From the NCBI RefSeq assembly GCF_036250755.1, contig NZ_CP109583.1, forward strand, positions 744,001 through 808,000: a stretch of 64,000 nucleotides of DNA. The letters are read 5' to 3'. Positions 26,141-36,236 of this stretch are shown here, in pieces. The translations under genes and the position numbers were made by a program. Position 1 is the first letter of the stretch. Each line of letters opens with the position of its first letter. This stretch comes from Streptomyces uncialis. GTDB taxonomy: Bacteria; Actinomycetota; Actinomycetes; Streptomycetales; Streptomycetaceae. The notes under the pieces were generated by a model. It was not told the origin of the DNA and ran no database searches. It saw only the letters and a program-made list of their open reading frames with translations.

Positions 26141-26635
26141 ATGATCCGGCCCTCAGCGTTCGCACACCGCACCACCTTCGCCCCGGACCCGGCCACAGGT
26201 TCCGAATGGGCCACCATCCGCCTGCAAGGCGAGCTGGACCTCGAATCAGGCGTGGAGTTCAGCTCGACCGTCGGGCTGTGCCTGGCCTGCGGTCCCGCGG
26301 GCATCCGCGTCGACCTGACCAGCCTCCAGCTCATGGACTGCACCGGACTCCGCCATCTGGAGGAAGCGGCCGCCAGGGCGCGGGAGGCCGGTGTCGCCTT
26401 CAGCCTCATCGGCGCGCCCCCGCCCCTCGTACGACGAGTGCTCCTCCTCACCGGCTCCCCCACGCTGCCCCTGCCGCCCCGCACTTCACGCACCCGGGAG
26501 CACCCTGCCCCGGACCGGGCCGTACCGAGCCGCGCACACCACGGCTACTGGACGCGGGTCCTGCGGCTGTGCATGCTCACCGCCGCCGGAGGCACCATCA
26601 TCGGCTCGCTCCTCCTGACAGTCCAAGGGGCGTGA
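26141..26635 (+). CDS. STAS-domain protein with C-terminal membrane segment
   Basis: A 164-residue protein. Residues about 20-105 form a STAS domain: EWATIRLQGELDLESGVEFS, then GIRVDLTSLQLMDCTGLRHL, where the usual phosphoserine (D-S-T/S-G) is replaced by MDCTG with Cys and Thr. The C-terminus adds CMLTAAGGTIIGSLLLTV, one membrane span, unusual for a soluble antagonist. It may tether a partner-switching regulator to the membrane. ATG 26141 is chosen because codon bias and the domain start there. Confidence 0.7.
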   Translation: MIRPSAFAHRTTFAPDPATGSEWATIRLQGELDLESGVEFSSTVGLCLACGPAGIRVDLTSLQLMDCTGLRHLEEAAARAREAGVAFSLIGAPPPLVRRVLLLTGSPTLPLPPRTSRTREHPAPDRAVPSRAHHGYWTRVLRLCMLTAAGGTIIGSLLLTVQGA

Positions 26636-26811
26636 CCGACGGAGGTCCGCGAAGGCCGGCCGTCACGGAGCTCCGGGCCGTTCCGGCCGCGCCGGACGCT
26701 CCGCACCAGCAGCCGGACGACCGCGACGCCGACGACGACGAGTCCGATCCCGGCGATGCCCTGCCCTTCCCCCGCGAGGCACGCTCCCACGGCCGCCGCT
26801 GTCCGCCCGGT

Positions 26812-27909
26812 CTACCGGGCGGTTCGGCGGGCGCAGGCGATGACCATGTCCCCCAGGCTTTGCGTGCGGTTCAGGAGTTCGCGCTGTGCCCTCGCGCCGG
26901 TACCGTTCGCGAGGAGTGCGAAGAGCGCTTCGCGCGCGGGCAGGGCGTCACCGCTGTCCTCCAGGGCTTCGCGGACATGGTCGTACAGGGCACGCACCAC
27001 CTCGTCCGCCGGGGCGGGGCGCATGGTGAGCGGGTGGAGAAGCTGGCCGTCCAGTCCGGAACGGGCCGCGCGCCAGGAGGCCAGGCGGAGAAGTTCCGTC
27101 CGGTGCGGTACGGGGGGCTCGTCCGCCTTCCACTGCCGGGCGGCGGTCTCCACCAGGGCGCGGGCCAGGGTGGCGACGAGGACGGTGGTGGAGGCGTCGA
27201 GGCAGACATCGGCGATCCGGAACTCGACGGTGGGGTACGACCGGGAGAGGCGGGCGTCGAAGTAGATCATCCCTTCGTCCCGCAGCACGCCGGTACCGAT
27301 CATCGCTTCGACATAGGCGTGGTACCGGTCGGCCGTGCCGAAGAGATCGGTCGGCCCGGCCGAGGGCCAGCGGTCCCATACCCGGCTGCGGTAGCTGTGG
27401 TAACGGCTGTCCCGGCCCTGCCAGAAGGGCGAGTTCGCGCTCATCGCGAGAAGAACGGGCAGCCAGGGCCGGACGCGGTCGAGGACCGCCACACCCTCCT
27501 CGTCCGACTCCACCGACACATGCACATGGCAACCGCAGGTGAGCTGCTCGTACGTGGTCAGCCCGAAGTGCTCCTCCAGCCAGCGGTACCGCTCACCGGA
27601 ACCCACGGATGGGCTGACCGGCAGCGGCGAGGTCCCCAGCGCGACGACGGTCGCCCCGTGCCGTCCGGCGTGGCGGGCCGCGTCGGCCCGGCAGTCGGCG
27701 ATCTCCCGTGCCAGCTCACCCATGTCGGTCTGCGGCCGGGTGGCGAACTCCAGCTGCTCCCGGTGCAGCTCCGCCTCGAACACCTCCTCCTTGCGCTCCG
27801 AGGCCTCACGCGTAGCGGCCGCCAGCACCGCCGTGGCCAGCGCCCGCGGCTCCCCACTGGCCTCGTCCACCAGGAGAAGCTCCTCCTCCACACCCACACT
27901 CCGCACCAT
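26812..27909 (-). CDS. Glutamate-cysteine ligase-like carboxylate-amine ligase (YbdK type)
   Basis: A 365-residue enzyme. SVGVEEELLLVD at residues 4-15 is the diagnostic GCS2/YbdK start, and CGCHVHVSVES and EFRIADVCLDA are further conserved active-site segments. Such enzymes make gamma-glutamyl peptide bonds or related ATP-dependent amide bonds; YbdK has weak glutamate-cysteine ligase activity. In actinobacteria there are many paralogues with unknown substrate. GTG/ATG choice: ATG 27909 follows GAGGGGAAGG, a good SD. Confidence 0.88.
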   Translation of the reverse strand: MVRSVGVEEELLLVDEASGEPRALATAVLAAATREASERKEEVFEAELHREQLEFATRPQTDMGELAREIADCRADAARHAGRHGATVVALGTSPLPVSPSVGSGERYRWLEEHFGLTTYEQLTCGCHVHVSVESDEEGVAVLDRVRPWLPVLLAMSANSPFWQGRDSRYHSYRSRVWDRWPSAGPTDLFGTADRYHAYVEAMIGTGVLRDEGMIYFDARLSRSYPTVEFRIADVCLDASTTVLVATLARALVETAARQWKADEPPVPHRTELLRLASWRAARSGLDGQLLHPLTMRPAPADEVVRALYDHVREALEDSGDALPAREALFALLANGTGARAQRELLNRTQSLGDMVIACARRTAR

Positions 27910-28121
27910 CGCTGCCTTCCCCTCGCCCAGCTGCGCGTACCGGCGAACGGACCGGCGACAGGAGGGGCGCACCGTACGAATCCGGTGCCGGTCCCCTCAG
28001 CGCCTGGCCATCGGCCCGGACACACCCCGCATGCCCCGTCCGGGACTCTTCACGCCCGGACCCGCGCAGGGCAGCGGTGAGGAGTGGTCGAACGCCTTCC
28101 GTCAGGTTCGCCCCCGGCCCG

Positions 28122-28889
28122 TCAGGTCCGGGGCGGGCCGCCGCGTCCGTCCCTCGGGCCGAACGCTTCCAGGGCGTCCACGTCGCTCGCGCGGGCCCGG
28201 ATGAAGTAGTCGGCCCACTCGGCGGCGTCCGGGTACGCGGAGTCGCGGACGATCTCGCGGACGGCCGCGTCAAGGTCGAAGTCCGTGGTGCGCAGCTCCG
28301 CGCCAGGGCCCAGCAGCGCCCAGTGCGCCCCGGTCCGGCCGTAGGGCATGCCGACACTGCCGGGATTGATGACGAGACGTCCGTGCACGAGCCGGACGAA
28401 GGGCATGTGGGTGTGCCCGAGGACGACCGTACGGATGTCGTCGTCCAGTTCGCCGAACACGTCCCGCCAGCGGTCGAGCCGGGAGTCGACGAGGACGACC
28501 TCCTCGTCGTCGCGGGGAGTGGCATGGCAGAAGAGGACGTTGCCCAAGCCGCGCAGTGACAGGGTGCGTGACTTCGGCAGGCCGGCGAGCAGGTCGAGGT
28601 GGTCCGGGCGCAGTTGCTCGGCCGCCCAGGCGGTGAGGGGGTCGGTGTCCGGGCCGCTCAAGCCACTCCGGTGTTCGAGGAGTTCACGGTCGGCGTTCCC
28701 CCCGATCCACAGGAAACGGTCTCCGAGCGAGGTCAGCCGGTCCAGGACCTGGGTCGGCTGAGGACCGGTCGCTATGTCACCGGTGAGGACGACGAGGGAC
28801 GCGGCTCGGACGTCCGGCTCGGCGAGTACCGCTTCCAGGGCGGGCAGTACTCCATGGATGTCGGACAGTACGGCGACACGGCTCGGCAT
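28122..28889 (-). CDS. Calcineurin-like metallophosphoesterase
   Basis: A 255-residue protein with all core motifs: SDIHG at 9-13, LTGDIATG, the GGNAD variant of GN(H/D), a metal His in LFCHATPRD and GHTHMP near 160. The layout matches the MJ0936/YfcE subgroup of small phosphodiesterases that use two divalent metals. Substrate unknown. It follows the ligase at 26812 on the same strand after 212 bp and is followed by degenerate G-rich repeats at 29015-29090. Confidence 0.9.
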   Translation of the reverse strand: MPSRVAVLSDIHGVLPALEAVLAEPDVRAASLVVLTGDIATGPQPTQVLDRLTSLGDRFLWIGGNADRELLEHRSGLSGPDTDPLTAWAAEQLRPDHLDLLAGLPKSRTLSLRGLGNVLFCHATPRDDEEVVLVDSRLDRWRDVFGELDDDIRTVVLGHTHMPFVRLVHGRLVINPGSVGMPYGRTGAHWALLGPGAELRTTDFDLDAAVREIVRDSAYPDAAEWADYFIRARASDVDALEAFGPRDGRGGPPRT

Positions 28890-29110
28890 GAGGCCGAGTA
28901 TGCGACGACACCCCGGACGGACGGGAGCGGGTTCGCTCCCGGCATAGGCCCGGAGGGGGCGTCGTGCGCGAGGGCTGTCGTCCGGGCCGGGGCCGTCGTC
29001 CGTTCGGGCCGCGGGGACGTCCTACGTCCGGGGCGGGGCCCGCCGTGTGTCCGAGCGGGGCGGGGCCCTCGTATGTCCGGGGCGGGGTGGTCCGCCTGGC
29101 GGCTCAGCGG

Positions 29111-29653
29111 TCAGAGGACCGTGAGCGACCACTTCGCGAGGCAGGCCACCTCGATGATTCCCGGACCCGGCAGGGCCAGGGTGCCGCGGAAGGGGCCTGA
29201 GCTCAGGTGGAGTTGGGTGCCGCTTCCACCGGAGATCGAACTGTGCCTCACCTTCGCGTGGAACTTTTCCACCTCAAGCCTCACCTGTGCGGGCGGGCCG
29301 GTGTAGCGCAGGGCGTCGGGGAAGCGGCCCGAGGCGGTGGCGGAGAGTTCGGCCAGTGAGTCGCCGGTGCCGAAGCCGAGCTTCCAGCGGGGAGAGAGCC
29401 CGCCGGGCTTCCCGGTCGCGACGTGTGTGTACTCCTTCGGCACCAGGGCTCTGGCATGCCCCTTGCCCCAGCAGTAGTTGATCAGTTCGCGGCCCTGCTC
29501 CAGCCGGTCCGGGGTGTCGGTCATCCCGTACACCTGAAGGGCCGACAGCAACCCGCCCCTGAACTCCAGCACCGTGGCCACTCCCGCCGGGGCGTGGGTG
29601 ACCCGGACCGATCCCTTGCCCCAGCCCGAGTGGATCAGCTCTATCCCGTCCAT
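29111..29653 (-). CDS. Hypothetical protein
   Basis: A 180-residue protein starting MDGIELIHSGWGKGSVRVTH. It is beta-rich, with a central FRGGLLSALQVYGMTDTPD and a C-terminal PFRGTLALPGPGIIEVA. Two GWGKG/CWGKG segments (about residues 11-15 and 61-65) look like an internal duplication. A CACAAT hexamer about 9 bases upstream of the ATG on the minus strand could be a -10 box giving a nearly leaderless mRNA. Function unknown. Confidence 0.55.
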   Translation of the reverse strand: MDGIELIHSGWGKGSVRVTHAPAGVATVLEFRGGLLSALQVYGMTDTPDRLEQGRELINYCWGKGHARALVPKEYTHVATGKPGGLSPRWKLGFGTGDSLAELSATASGRFPDALRYTGPPAQVRLEVEKFHAKVRHSSISGGSGTQLHLSSGPFRGTLALPGPGIIEVACLAKWSLTVL

Positions 29654-29781
29654 GCCCAGGATTGTGCCAGCGCGCCGGGACGGACCGACGCCCGGCCCGC
29701 GCCACTCCTCCCGCTCCCACCTCGCCCTCCGCGTCTCCCGGCATCCGGCGGCGGGTATCCGGCATCCGGCATCCGAGCGGG

Positions 29782-30303
29782 CTACGCCGTTCCGAACGGG
29801 CTCGCCGGTGGGGGTTCGATGGGGGTGACCACGTGCTTGGCCACCGAGACACCGCTGCTGCCCCGGTGGGTGATCCCCGCCTCGGCCTCCGTGCGCAACC
29901 CGACGACCCACAGCGCCGGGAACGTGACGAAGACCGACGCCAGGGAGGTGAGTCCCGGTGCCGAGGACATCGACGCCGTGACCCCGAAGTAGATGATTCC
30001 GGCCAGACCGGCGAGCAGGAGGAACGCGCAGAACCAGGTCCAGCCCCGGAAGCGGGCTTGCCGACGACGGGTGTCGGCGACGCTGTACACGACGATGGCG
30101 AGGGACTGTTCGCAGGTGCCGCATCTGACCTTGCGTCGCAGTGGCTCGTCACCGTCCGCAGGACGCTCGATCGTCCATAGGGTGGTCTCGTAGTCCCAGC
30201 TCACCGCGTTGGGGCCGCTCGGACGGCCCACGGTGTTCATCCGGTGACCCACCTGTGTCTCCTGGACGCGAGCGACGTTGACCGGCATGCCCATCCCTTC
30301 CAT
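29782..30303 (-). CDS. Membrane protein with a single CxxC motif
   Basis: A 173-residue protein. A soluble head carries RRKVRCGTCEQSLAIVVYSV with one CxxC, then two hydrophobic segments (WTWFCAFLLLAGLAGIIYFG and SVFVTFPALWVVGL). A single CxxC may bind metal in a dimer or be redox active. In-frame ATGs at 30303, 30294 and 30288 are all possible. Function unknown. Confidence 0.65.
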   Translation of the reverse strand: MEGMGMPVNVARVQETQVGHRMNTVGRPSGPNAVSWDYETTLWTIERPADGDEPLRRKVRCGTCEQSLAIVVYSVADTRRRQARFRGWTWFCAFLLLAGLAGIIYFGVTASMSSAPGLTSLASVFVTFPALWVVGLRTEAEAGITHRGSSGVSVAKHVVTPIEPPPASPFGTA

Positions 30304-30852
30304 GGCCGCGCTGCCGAACTCGACATGGGCGATTGTGAGGACAACACGCCTTGCCTGTCACGTGGTTGAACAGGACGAAAATCGGAGAGGATCGACGGTC
30401 GAGTGCGCCGGGGAGCGGTGACCCGGTCGGAGGCTGGTCCTCCTCACCCTGTTCCAGGCTGACCAAACCGCCCGTGCGGGTGGTGTCGTCGGGTGGGTGG
30501 GGCGGCAGCATCACCCGGACCGGCGGTTTGCCGGAGTGGCGCGACCCGGCGCCGATGGAGTGCTGTGAAGACTGTCGGTCGTCCACCTTCCTCCAGCGCG
30601 ATGAGGGGTGCCCATGTGCCGGGCAGGCCAGGAATCCGTTGTGATCAGTGCGCCCGAACGTCCAGCCGTCCCCGGGTCGTCGGTGCGCCCGGGTGCGGGG
30701 CCGACGGCCAGACGTGGCCGGGCCCGCCGTACACGGCCGCTGCGGCCGCCCCGCCCACCCCGCTGCGCACCGCCGCCGACCCGCCGTGGCCTGTGCCTGT
30801 TCACGCGCCGCTCCCACGCCCGGGGGGACACCCGGCGGCCGGGGCGGAGGGG
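30304..30852. other. Gene-free interval
   Basis: About 550 bp between two minus-strand genes with no supportable coding sequence. A distant inverted repeat CAAACCGCC (30464-30472) / GGCGGTTTG (30522-30530) is present, and the promoter for the gene at 30303 is at 30332-30361. Confidence 0.4.
30332..30361 (-). promoter_or_regulatory. Candidate promoter for the CxxC membrane protein
   Basis: On the minus strand GTGACA (30361-30356) and CACAAT (30337-30332) are spaced by 18 bp and end about 28 bases before the ATG at 30303. Each box departs from consensus at one position or two, so this is plausible rather than certain. Confidence 0.4.
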
Positions 30853-31539
30853 TCAGCGGCGCGATGTGCCGGAGGCGTCGACCTGGTTCTGGCCCTGACC
30901 GATCGCGAGCAGCGCGCGGTCCAGGACCTCTTGGACCTGGCCGAGGGCCGAGATGGTGCTCACCAGACCTGCGGCCCGGTAGTGGCCGACGACCGGCGCG
31001 GTCTCGCTGCGGTGGATCTCCAGCCGTCTGCGAACCGTCGCCTCGCGGTCGTCGTCGCGCTGGTACAGCTCACCGCCGCAGACGTCGCAGGCTTCCGCGA
31101 CTTCAGGCGGGCTGTGGTCCACATGGAAGATGTGTTCGCGGTTCCGGCGGCACAGCCGTCGTCCGGCGATCCGCCCGACCACCTCGGCCTCGGGTATCTC
31201 CAGGTCGAGCACGGCGTCCAGTCCCGACCCCGAGTCGGCCAGGATGCCGTCCAGCGCCTCCGCCTGGGGGATGTTGCGGGGGAAGCCGTCCAGCAGGAAT
31301 CCGCGTTCGGTGTCCGGGCGGCCAAGGCGCTCCGCGAGCACACCGATCGTGATCCCGTCCGGTACCAGACGGCCGGAGCTGATGTGTGTACGGGCGTTCC
31401 GTCCGAGCTCGGTGCCCTGGTCGATGTGCTCGCGGAACAGGTCACCGGCGGAGATGTGCTGGATCGACAGACGCGAGGCAAGACGTACGGCTTGCGTGCC
31501 CTTGCCGGCTCCGGGCGGCCCGATCAGGAGGATGCGCAT
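30853..31539 (-). CDS. Adenylate kinase, atypical second-copy type
   Basis: A 228-residue nucleoside monophosphate kinase that interconverts ATP, AMP and ADP. MRILLIGPPGAGKGTQ holds the P-loop (8-16), QHISAGDLFRE and FLLDGFPRN are the AMP-binding segments, and GRRLCRRN with CDVCGGELYQRDDD marks the LID. Zinc-type LIDs have C-x2-C twice; here the first pair has lost its second Cys (CRRN), so metal binding is probably incomplete. The essential actinobacterial adk sits in the ribosomal protein operon, so this stand-alone gene is likely a paralogue. Its product may serve another nucleotide. Confidence 0.85.
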   Translation of the reverse strand: MRILLIGPPGAGKGTQAVRLASRLSIQHISAGDLFREHIDQGTELGRNARTHISSGRLVPDGITIGVLAERLGRPDTERGFLLDGFPRNIPQAEALDGILADSGSGLDAVLDLEIPEAEVVGRIAGRRLCRRNREHIFHVDHSPPEVAEACDVCGGELYQRDDDREATVRRRLEIHRSETAPVVGHYRAAGLVSTISALGQVQEVLDRALLAIGQGQNQVDASGTSRR

Positions 31540-31922
31540 CGATGAGGTGTCCCTTCGTCATACGTGGCCAGGGTCGGTCTCAGGATTCGAGGCAGCTGGG
31601 CGTCGTGACTGCGTGGAGGCCCTTTGCGCGTTCCCACCGAGGATAGGGACCGTCGACTCTCTTCGCCCGGGTGCCCACGTATGACCTTGGCCTCCCCCGG
31701 GATGCCGAGCGGGTGCGGGTGGCAGCGCCGTCGGCCCGAGCGCCCTCACGACGGACGGCACGGAACGCGCCTTCGTCCCCGTACCGCCGTCGCCCTGGCT
31801 GCGGGCCGGGTGCCGCACGCGTAACCGGCACCCCGTACGGTGCCGACCGCCTGGCGGACGCCGGGGCGGTGTCAGTGGGTCGTGCCACGATGGCCCGACA
31901 TCACCACGACCGGGAGCGACGC
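31540..31922. other. Divergent intergenic region
   Basis: About 380 bp between the adenylate kinase and the divergent DUF4259 gene. No gene or clear promoter pair was found. Confidence 0.35.
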
Positions 31923-32318
31923 ATGGGTACCTGGGACATCGGCCCCTTCGACAACGACACCGCGGCCGACTTCGGCGGCAGGCTGGACGAGGCGGCGGCG
32001 GACGTACGCGGCTCCCTCGTCCGGGAGGCGCTGGACTCCGGTGGCGGCGAGGAGAAGGTCGCGGCCGCCGCGCTCGTCGCCGCCCACTGTCCCGGTGGTG
32101 AGCCCGTCGACACCGCCTACGGGCCGAAGCAGCCCCTGCCGGACCTCAGCGGCCTGCGGGACCTCGCCCGTACCGCTCTCGACGGACTGGTGGACAAGCC
32201 TTCCGAACTCTCCGAGCTGTGGGCCGAGTCGGGCGACGACAGCTGGCGGGCCGGTGTCGTCCGGTTGCGGGATCTCCTCGCTTCCACGCCTGCGGGAGGA
32301 GCCGCCCGCCCGGTGTGA
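31923..32318 (+). CDS. DUF4259 family protein
   Basis: A 131-residue protein with the family opening MGTWDIGPFDNDTAADF. Members are small helical proteins of unknown function that often occur near immunity-like genes. ATG 31923 is chosen because the signature begins there and GGGAG lies about 8 bases upstream. It converges on the TmrB-like gene with only 26 bp between the stop codons. Confidence 0.85.
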   Translation: MGTWDIGPFDNDTAADFGGRLDEAAADVRGSLVREALDSGGGEEKVAAAALVAAHCPGGEPVDTAYGPKQPLPDLSGLRDLARTALDGLVDKPSELSELWAESGDDSWRAGVVRLRDLLASTPAGGAARPV

Positions 32319-32344
32319 GGGCAACCGGCCGTGGCGCCCGCTGT

Positions 32345-32872
32345 TCAGGCCGGTTTCGCGACGCTCGCCATGATGATGTCGGCGACACGGTGGGGAGCGA
32401 TGCCCACGGTGTCGATGACCTCGGCCTCACGACGGAGCCAGGGCAAGGACGCCTGGTAGGCGGCGAGATGGTCGAGGCGCCACTGGCGGGCGCCGACGCT
32501 CTCTTCCTTGGTGTCGGTCTCGATGCGTTCCACCAGCGTGTCCTGGTCGGCGTGCAGGAGGAAATGCCGCACCGGGACACCGGCACGGGTGAGGCCCGTG
32601 CGCATCTCCGTCCAGTACCGCTCGACCAGGACGGTCTGGGTGACCACCAGGACACCGCCCACATGGTCGAGCACCTGCCGCGCGGTCTCCACCACGAGTC
32701 CGCGCCAGGGCGGGAAGTCCTGGAAGTCCCGGTCGGGCACGCCGAGGACGTGCCACAGCATCTCGCCGACCTTCTCCGCGTCGAAGAGCCGGGAGTCCGG
32801 GATGCGTGAGGTCAGCTCCTTCGCGGTTGTGGTCTTGCCCGCGCCGAATGTGCCGTTCAGCCACACAATCAT
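32345..32872 (-). CDS. TmrB-like P-loop kinase/ATPase
   Basis: A 175-residue P-loop protein starting MIVWLNGTFGAGKTTTAKEL (Walker A at 7-14). The arrangement, LFDAEKVGEMLWHVLG, FPPWRGLVVE, GGVLVVTQTVLV and a later RTxTKEES, matches Bacillus TmrB, an ATP-binding tunicamycin-resistance protein, and its many actinobacterial relatives annotated as AAA family ATPases. Resistance is not implied without test; a small-molecule kinase role is equally possible. Confidence 0.78.
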   Translation of the reverse strand: MIVWLNGTFGAGKTTTAKELTSRIPDSRLFDAEKVGEMLWHVLGVPDRDFQDFPPWRGLVVETARQVLDHVGGVLVVTQTVLVERYWTEMRTGLTRAGVPVRHFLLHADQDTLVERIETDTKEESVGARQWRLDHLAAYQASLPWLRREAEVIDTVGIAPHRVADIIMASVAKPA

Positions 32873-32985
32873 GCTTGCGACCCTAACGGAGCCACGTCGG
32901 CGGACGGGGAACGCTCACCCGGCCCTCACTTCTCCCCCGTACGCGCCGCCCCACGTCGCGAGGGGACGCGCGGCGCCGCCGTTCG

Positions 32986-33996
32986 TCACCGGACGGGGAG
33001 CGTGCGTACCAGGGGGTGGTGGGAGCAGCGGAAGCCGCCGGCGAAGGGGGTGACGGCGTCGTAGGGGAGGGTGTGGACGGTGACATCGTGGGCGGTGAGG
33101 GAATCCGCGAGCCGGTGCAGGCGTTCGTCCACGAGGACCTCGCCGGGGGCGAGGACGAGGCTGTTGCCCGCGAGGAGGTTGACCGCGTCCCACAGGTCGA
33201 CCTCGATGAGTTCCCAGTCGGCGAGGAGCGCGGGCAGTCCGTCGGTGAACTGTTCCCGGCAGACGACGGCCAGGCCCTCGCGGACGGCGGTGAGACCGTC
33301 GTCCAGGTGGATGACGCGGTCGGACAGCGGCACCGGGTGCACACGGTGGTCGTCGCCGAGGAGTTCTTCGAGCCAGCGGACGCCCGCCATGTCGGTCGCG
33401 GCGCCGCTGCCGTGGCCGACCAGGATGTCCTTGCCGAAAAGCAGCACATCGCCGCCTTCGAGGAACGGTCCGGTGGCCGTCCGGAGGTCGGGGACCGGGA
33501 CGGGGGCGGGCGGCGGCACGACCGAGCGTCGGGCGCCCCGGGCGGCGGCCTCGTCGATGACCGGGCGCAGTCCGAAGCGTTCCTTGTAGCGGGCGGGCAG
33601 CCGCAGCGCGGTCTCGATGACGTGGTCACCGATGACGAGAAGGGGGTCCCGGACGAACGTCTGCATGCTGAACTGTCCGCCGTCCTCGTAGGACCGCAGT
33701 TCCATGGGGGTGAGCGCACGGGGGCGGTGGACGGTGGCGCCCCGGCCGGTGAGGAAGCGGGCCAGTCCCTCGACCTGTGCGACGCAGGCTCCGTAGCCCT
33801 CCGGGTCCGCGTCGGACCATGACCGGCCCGCCCAGCGCGGCAGTTGGGCCCGGGTGCGTTCGGGGAGGAATCCGAGGGAGTCGGGTACTCCGTGGGCGAG
33901 TCCGGCGGGGAAGGTGAAGTCGATGACGCGTCCGACGACGGTCTCTTCGAGCACCCCCCATTCATGGGTGACGTGGATCCGTCGGGGCGCGGTCAT
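32986..33996 (-). CDS. Amidinotransferase family enzyme
   Basis: A 336-residue enzyme of the arginine:glycine/inosamine amidinotransferase group (pentein fold). PFLEGGDVLLFGKDILVGHG carries the conserved acid pair region, VIHLDDGLT the metal-free His/Asp segment, and the C-terminal GGFRCSHHPL the nucleophilic cysteine (Cys324). In Streptomyces relatives transfer the amidino group of arginine in guanidino antibiotic pathways or to glycine and lysine. No biosynthetic partner is next to it, so the acceptor is unknown. AGGAG upstream supports ATG 33996. Confidence 0.85.
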   Translation of the reverse strand: MTAPRRIHVTHEWGVLEETVVGRVIDFTFPAGLAHGVPDSLGFLPERTRAQLPRWAGRSWSDADPEGYGACVAQVEGLARFLTGRGATVHRPRALTPMELRSYEDGGQFSMQTFVRDPLLVIGDHVIETALRLPARYKERFGLRPVIDEAAARGARRSVVPPPAPVPVPDLRTATGPFLEGGDVLLFGKDILVGHGSGAATDMAGVRWLEELLGDDHRVHPVPLSDRVIHLDDGLTAVREGLAVVCREQFTDGLPALLADWELIEVDLWDAVNLLAGNSLVLAPGEVLVDERLHRLADSLTAHDVTVHTLPYDAVTPFAGGFRCSHHPLVRTLPVR

Positions 33997-34127
33997 GCGC
34001 GGGCTCCTGCCTGGAAGGGGGCGTTCGTCCGGGCAGTGGAGCACACGGGCGCGCGCGGCGCGGGTACGCGCCGGGAGGAGTCCTCCGGACGGGTCGGTGT
34101 CCGGGTGAGCGGGGCGCCCGCCGGGTG

Positions 34128-34493
34128 TCAGACGGAGTCGGGGCGGCAGAGGTCGAAGCTGTAGGAGGCGGTGCACTCGGTGACGGTCGGGATCACACCG
34201 CTGCCGCGCACCAGTTGGAACACGCTCACGACGACCAGGGCGATGAGCAGTGCCTTGTACGTGGTGGTGAGCCGGGACTCGTGGCGCAGGCCGGAGAAGG
34301 TGCGCACGGTGAAGCTGATGGCGACCACCGCGGCGACGAGGGCGGTGATGTTGAGATAGCTGTACGAGGTGAGTTCGCCGTTGAGCACCGACCTCGACTC
34401 GATGTTCAGGGGGAGCACGAACGGGAGCAGCGCGACGAGGGCGATGGCTATGCCGAGGCGCTTGGTGAGCTGTCTGTCCTGGGTGGTGGTCAT
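34128..34493 (-). CDS. Small membrane protein
   Basis: A 121-residue protein with three hydrophobic segments (IAIALVALLPFVLPLN, ITALVAAVVAISFTV, KALLIALVVVSVFQLV) and a C-terminal extracytoplasmic stretch with two cysteines (VTECTASYSFDLCRPD) that could form a disulphide. It is on the same strand as the amidinotransferase, 131 bp upstream of it, and could be cotranscribed. Function unknown. Confidence 0.65.
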   Translation of the reverse strand: MTTTQDRQLTKRLGIAIALVALLPFVLPLNIESRSVLNGELTSYSYLNITALVAAVVAISFTVRTFSGLRHESRLTTTYKALLIALVVVSVFQLVRGSGVIPTVTECTASYSFDLCRPDSV

Positions 34494-34660
34494 CGCGTGA
34501 TCGTAGCGCGGTGGCCTGCGGGGACGGGGTGCTTCCGGGCGGGGCGGAAGGTGTCGGGAGAGGCCGGGCGGTGGCGGCAAAGGACCGGAGGACAGCGGCC
34601 CGGTGGGGTGGCGGCGGGGTTGCCTCCCGGAGGCGTCGCGGCTCCTGGGGCGCCTCGGCC

Positions 34661-36067
<1,407 letters not shown>

Positions 36068-36236
36068 CGGCGGTCTCCTCAAGCGTGGATCGTCCGGAGG
36101 GCGGGCACGCGTGGTGACCCCCGGCCGTGATAGCACGGCCGGGCGACGGTCGGGTGGTGCGGCGGCGTCGGCCGGGCGGGGCCGGGGCGGTTGTCACCCG
36201 GACGGCCCTGTCGGTGCGCCTGTCCCCCGGTGGGGG

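Noticed and set aside
26545..26790. Small minus-strand ORF with a hydrophobic stretch (GIGLVVVGVAVVRLLV)
   Set aside because: It overlaps the end of the STAS gene, has no SD, and the hydrophobic run can arise from GC-rich antisense. It remains possible but not supported.
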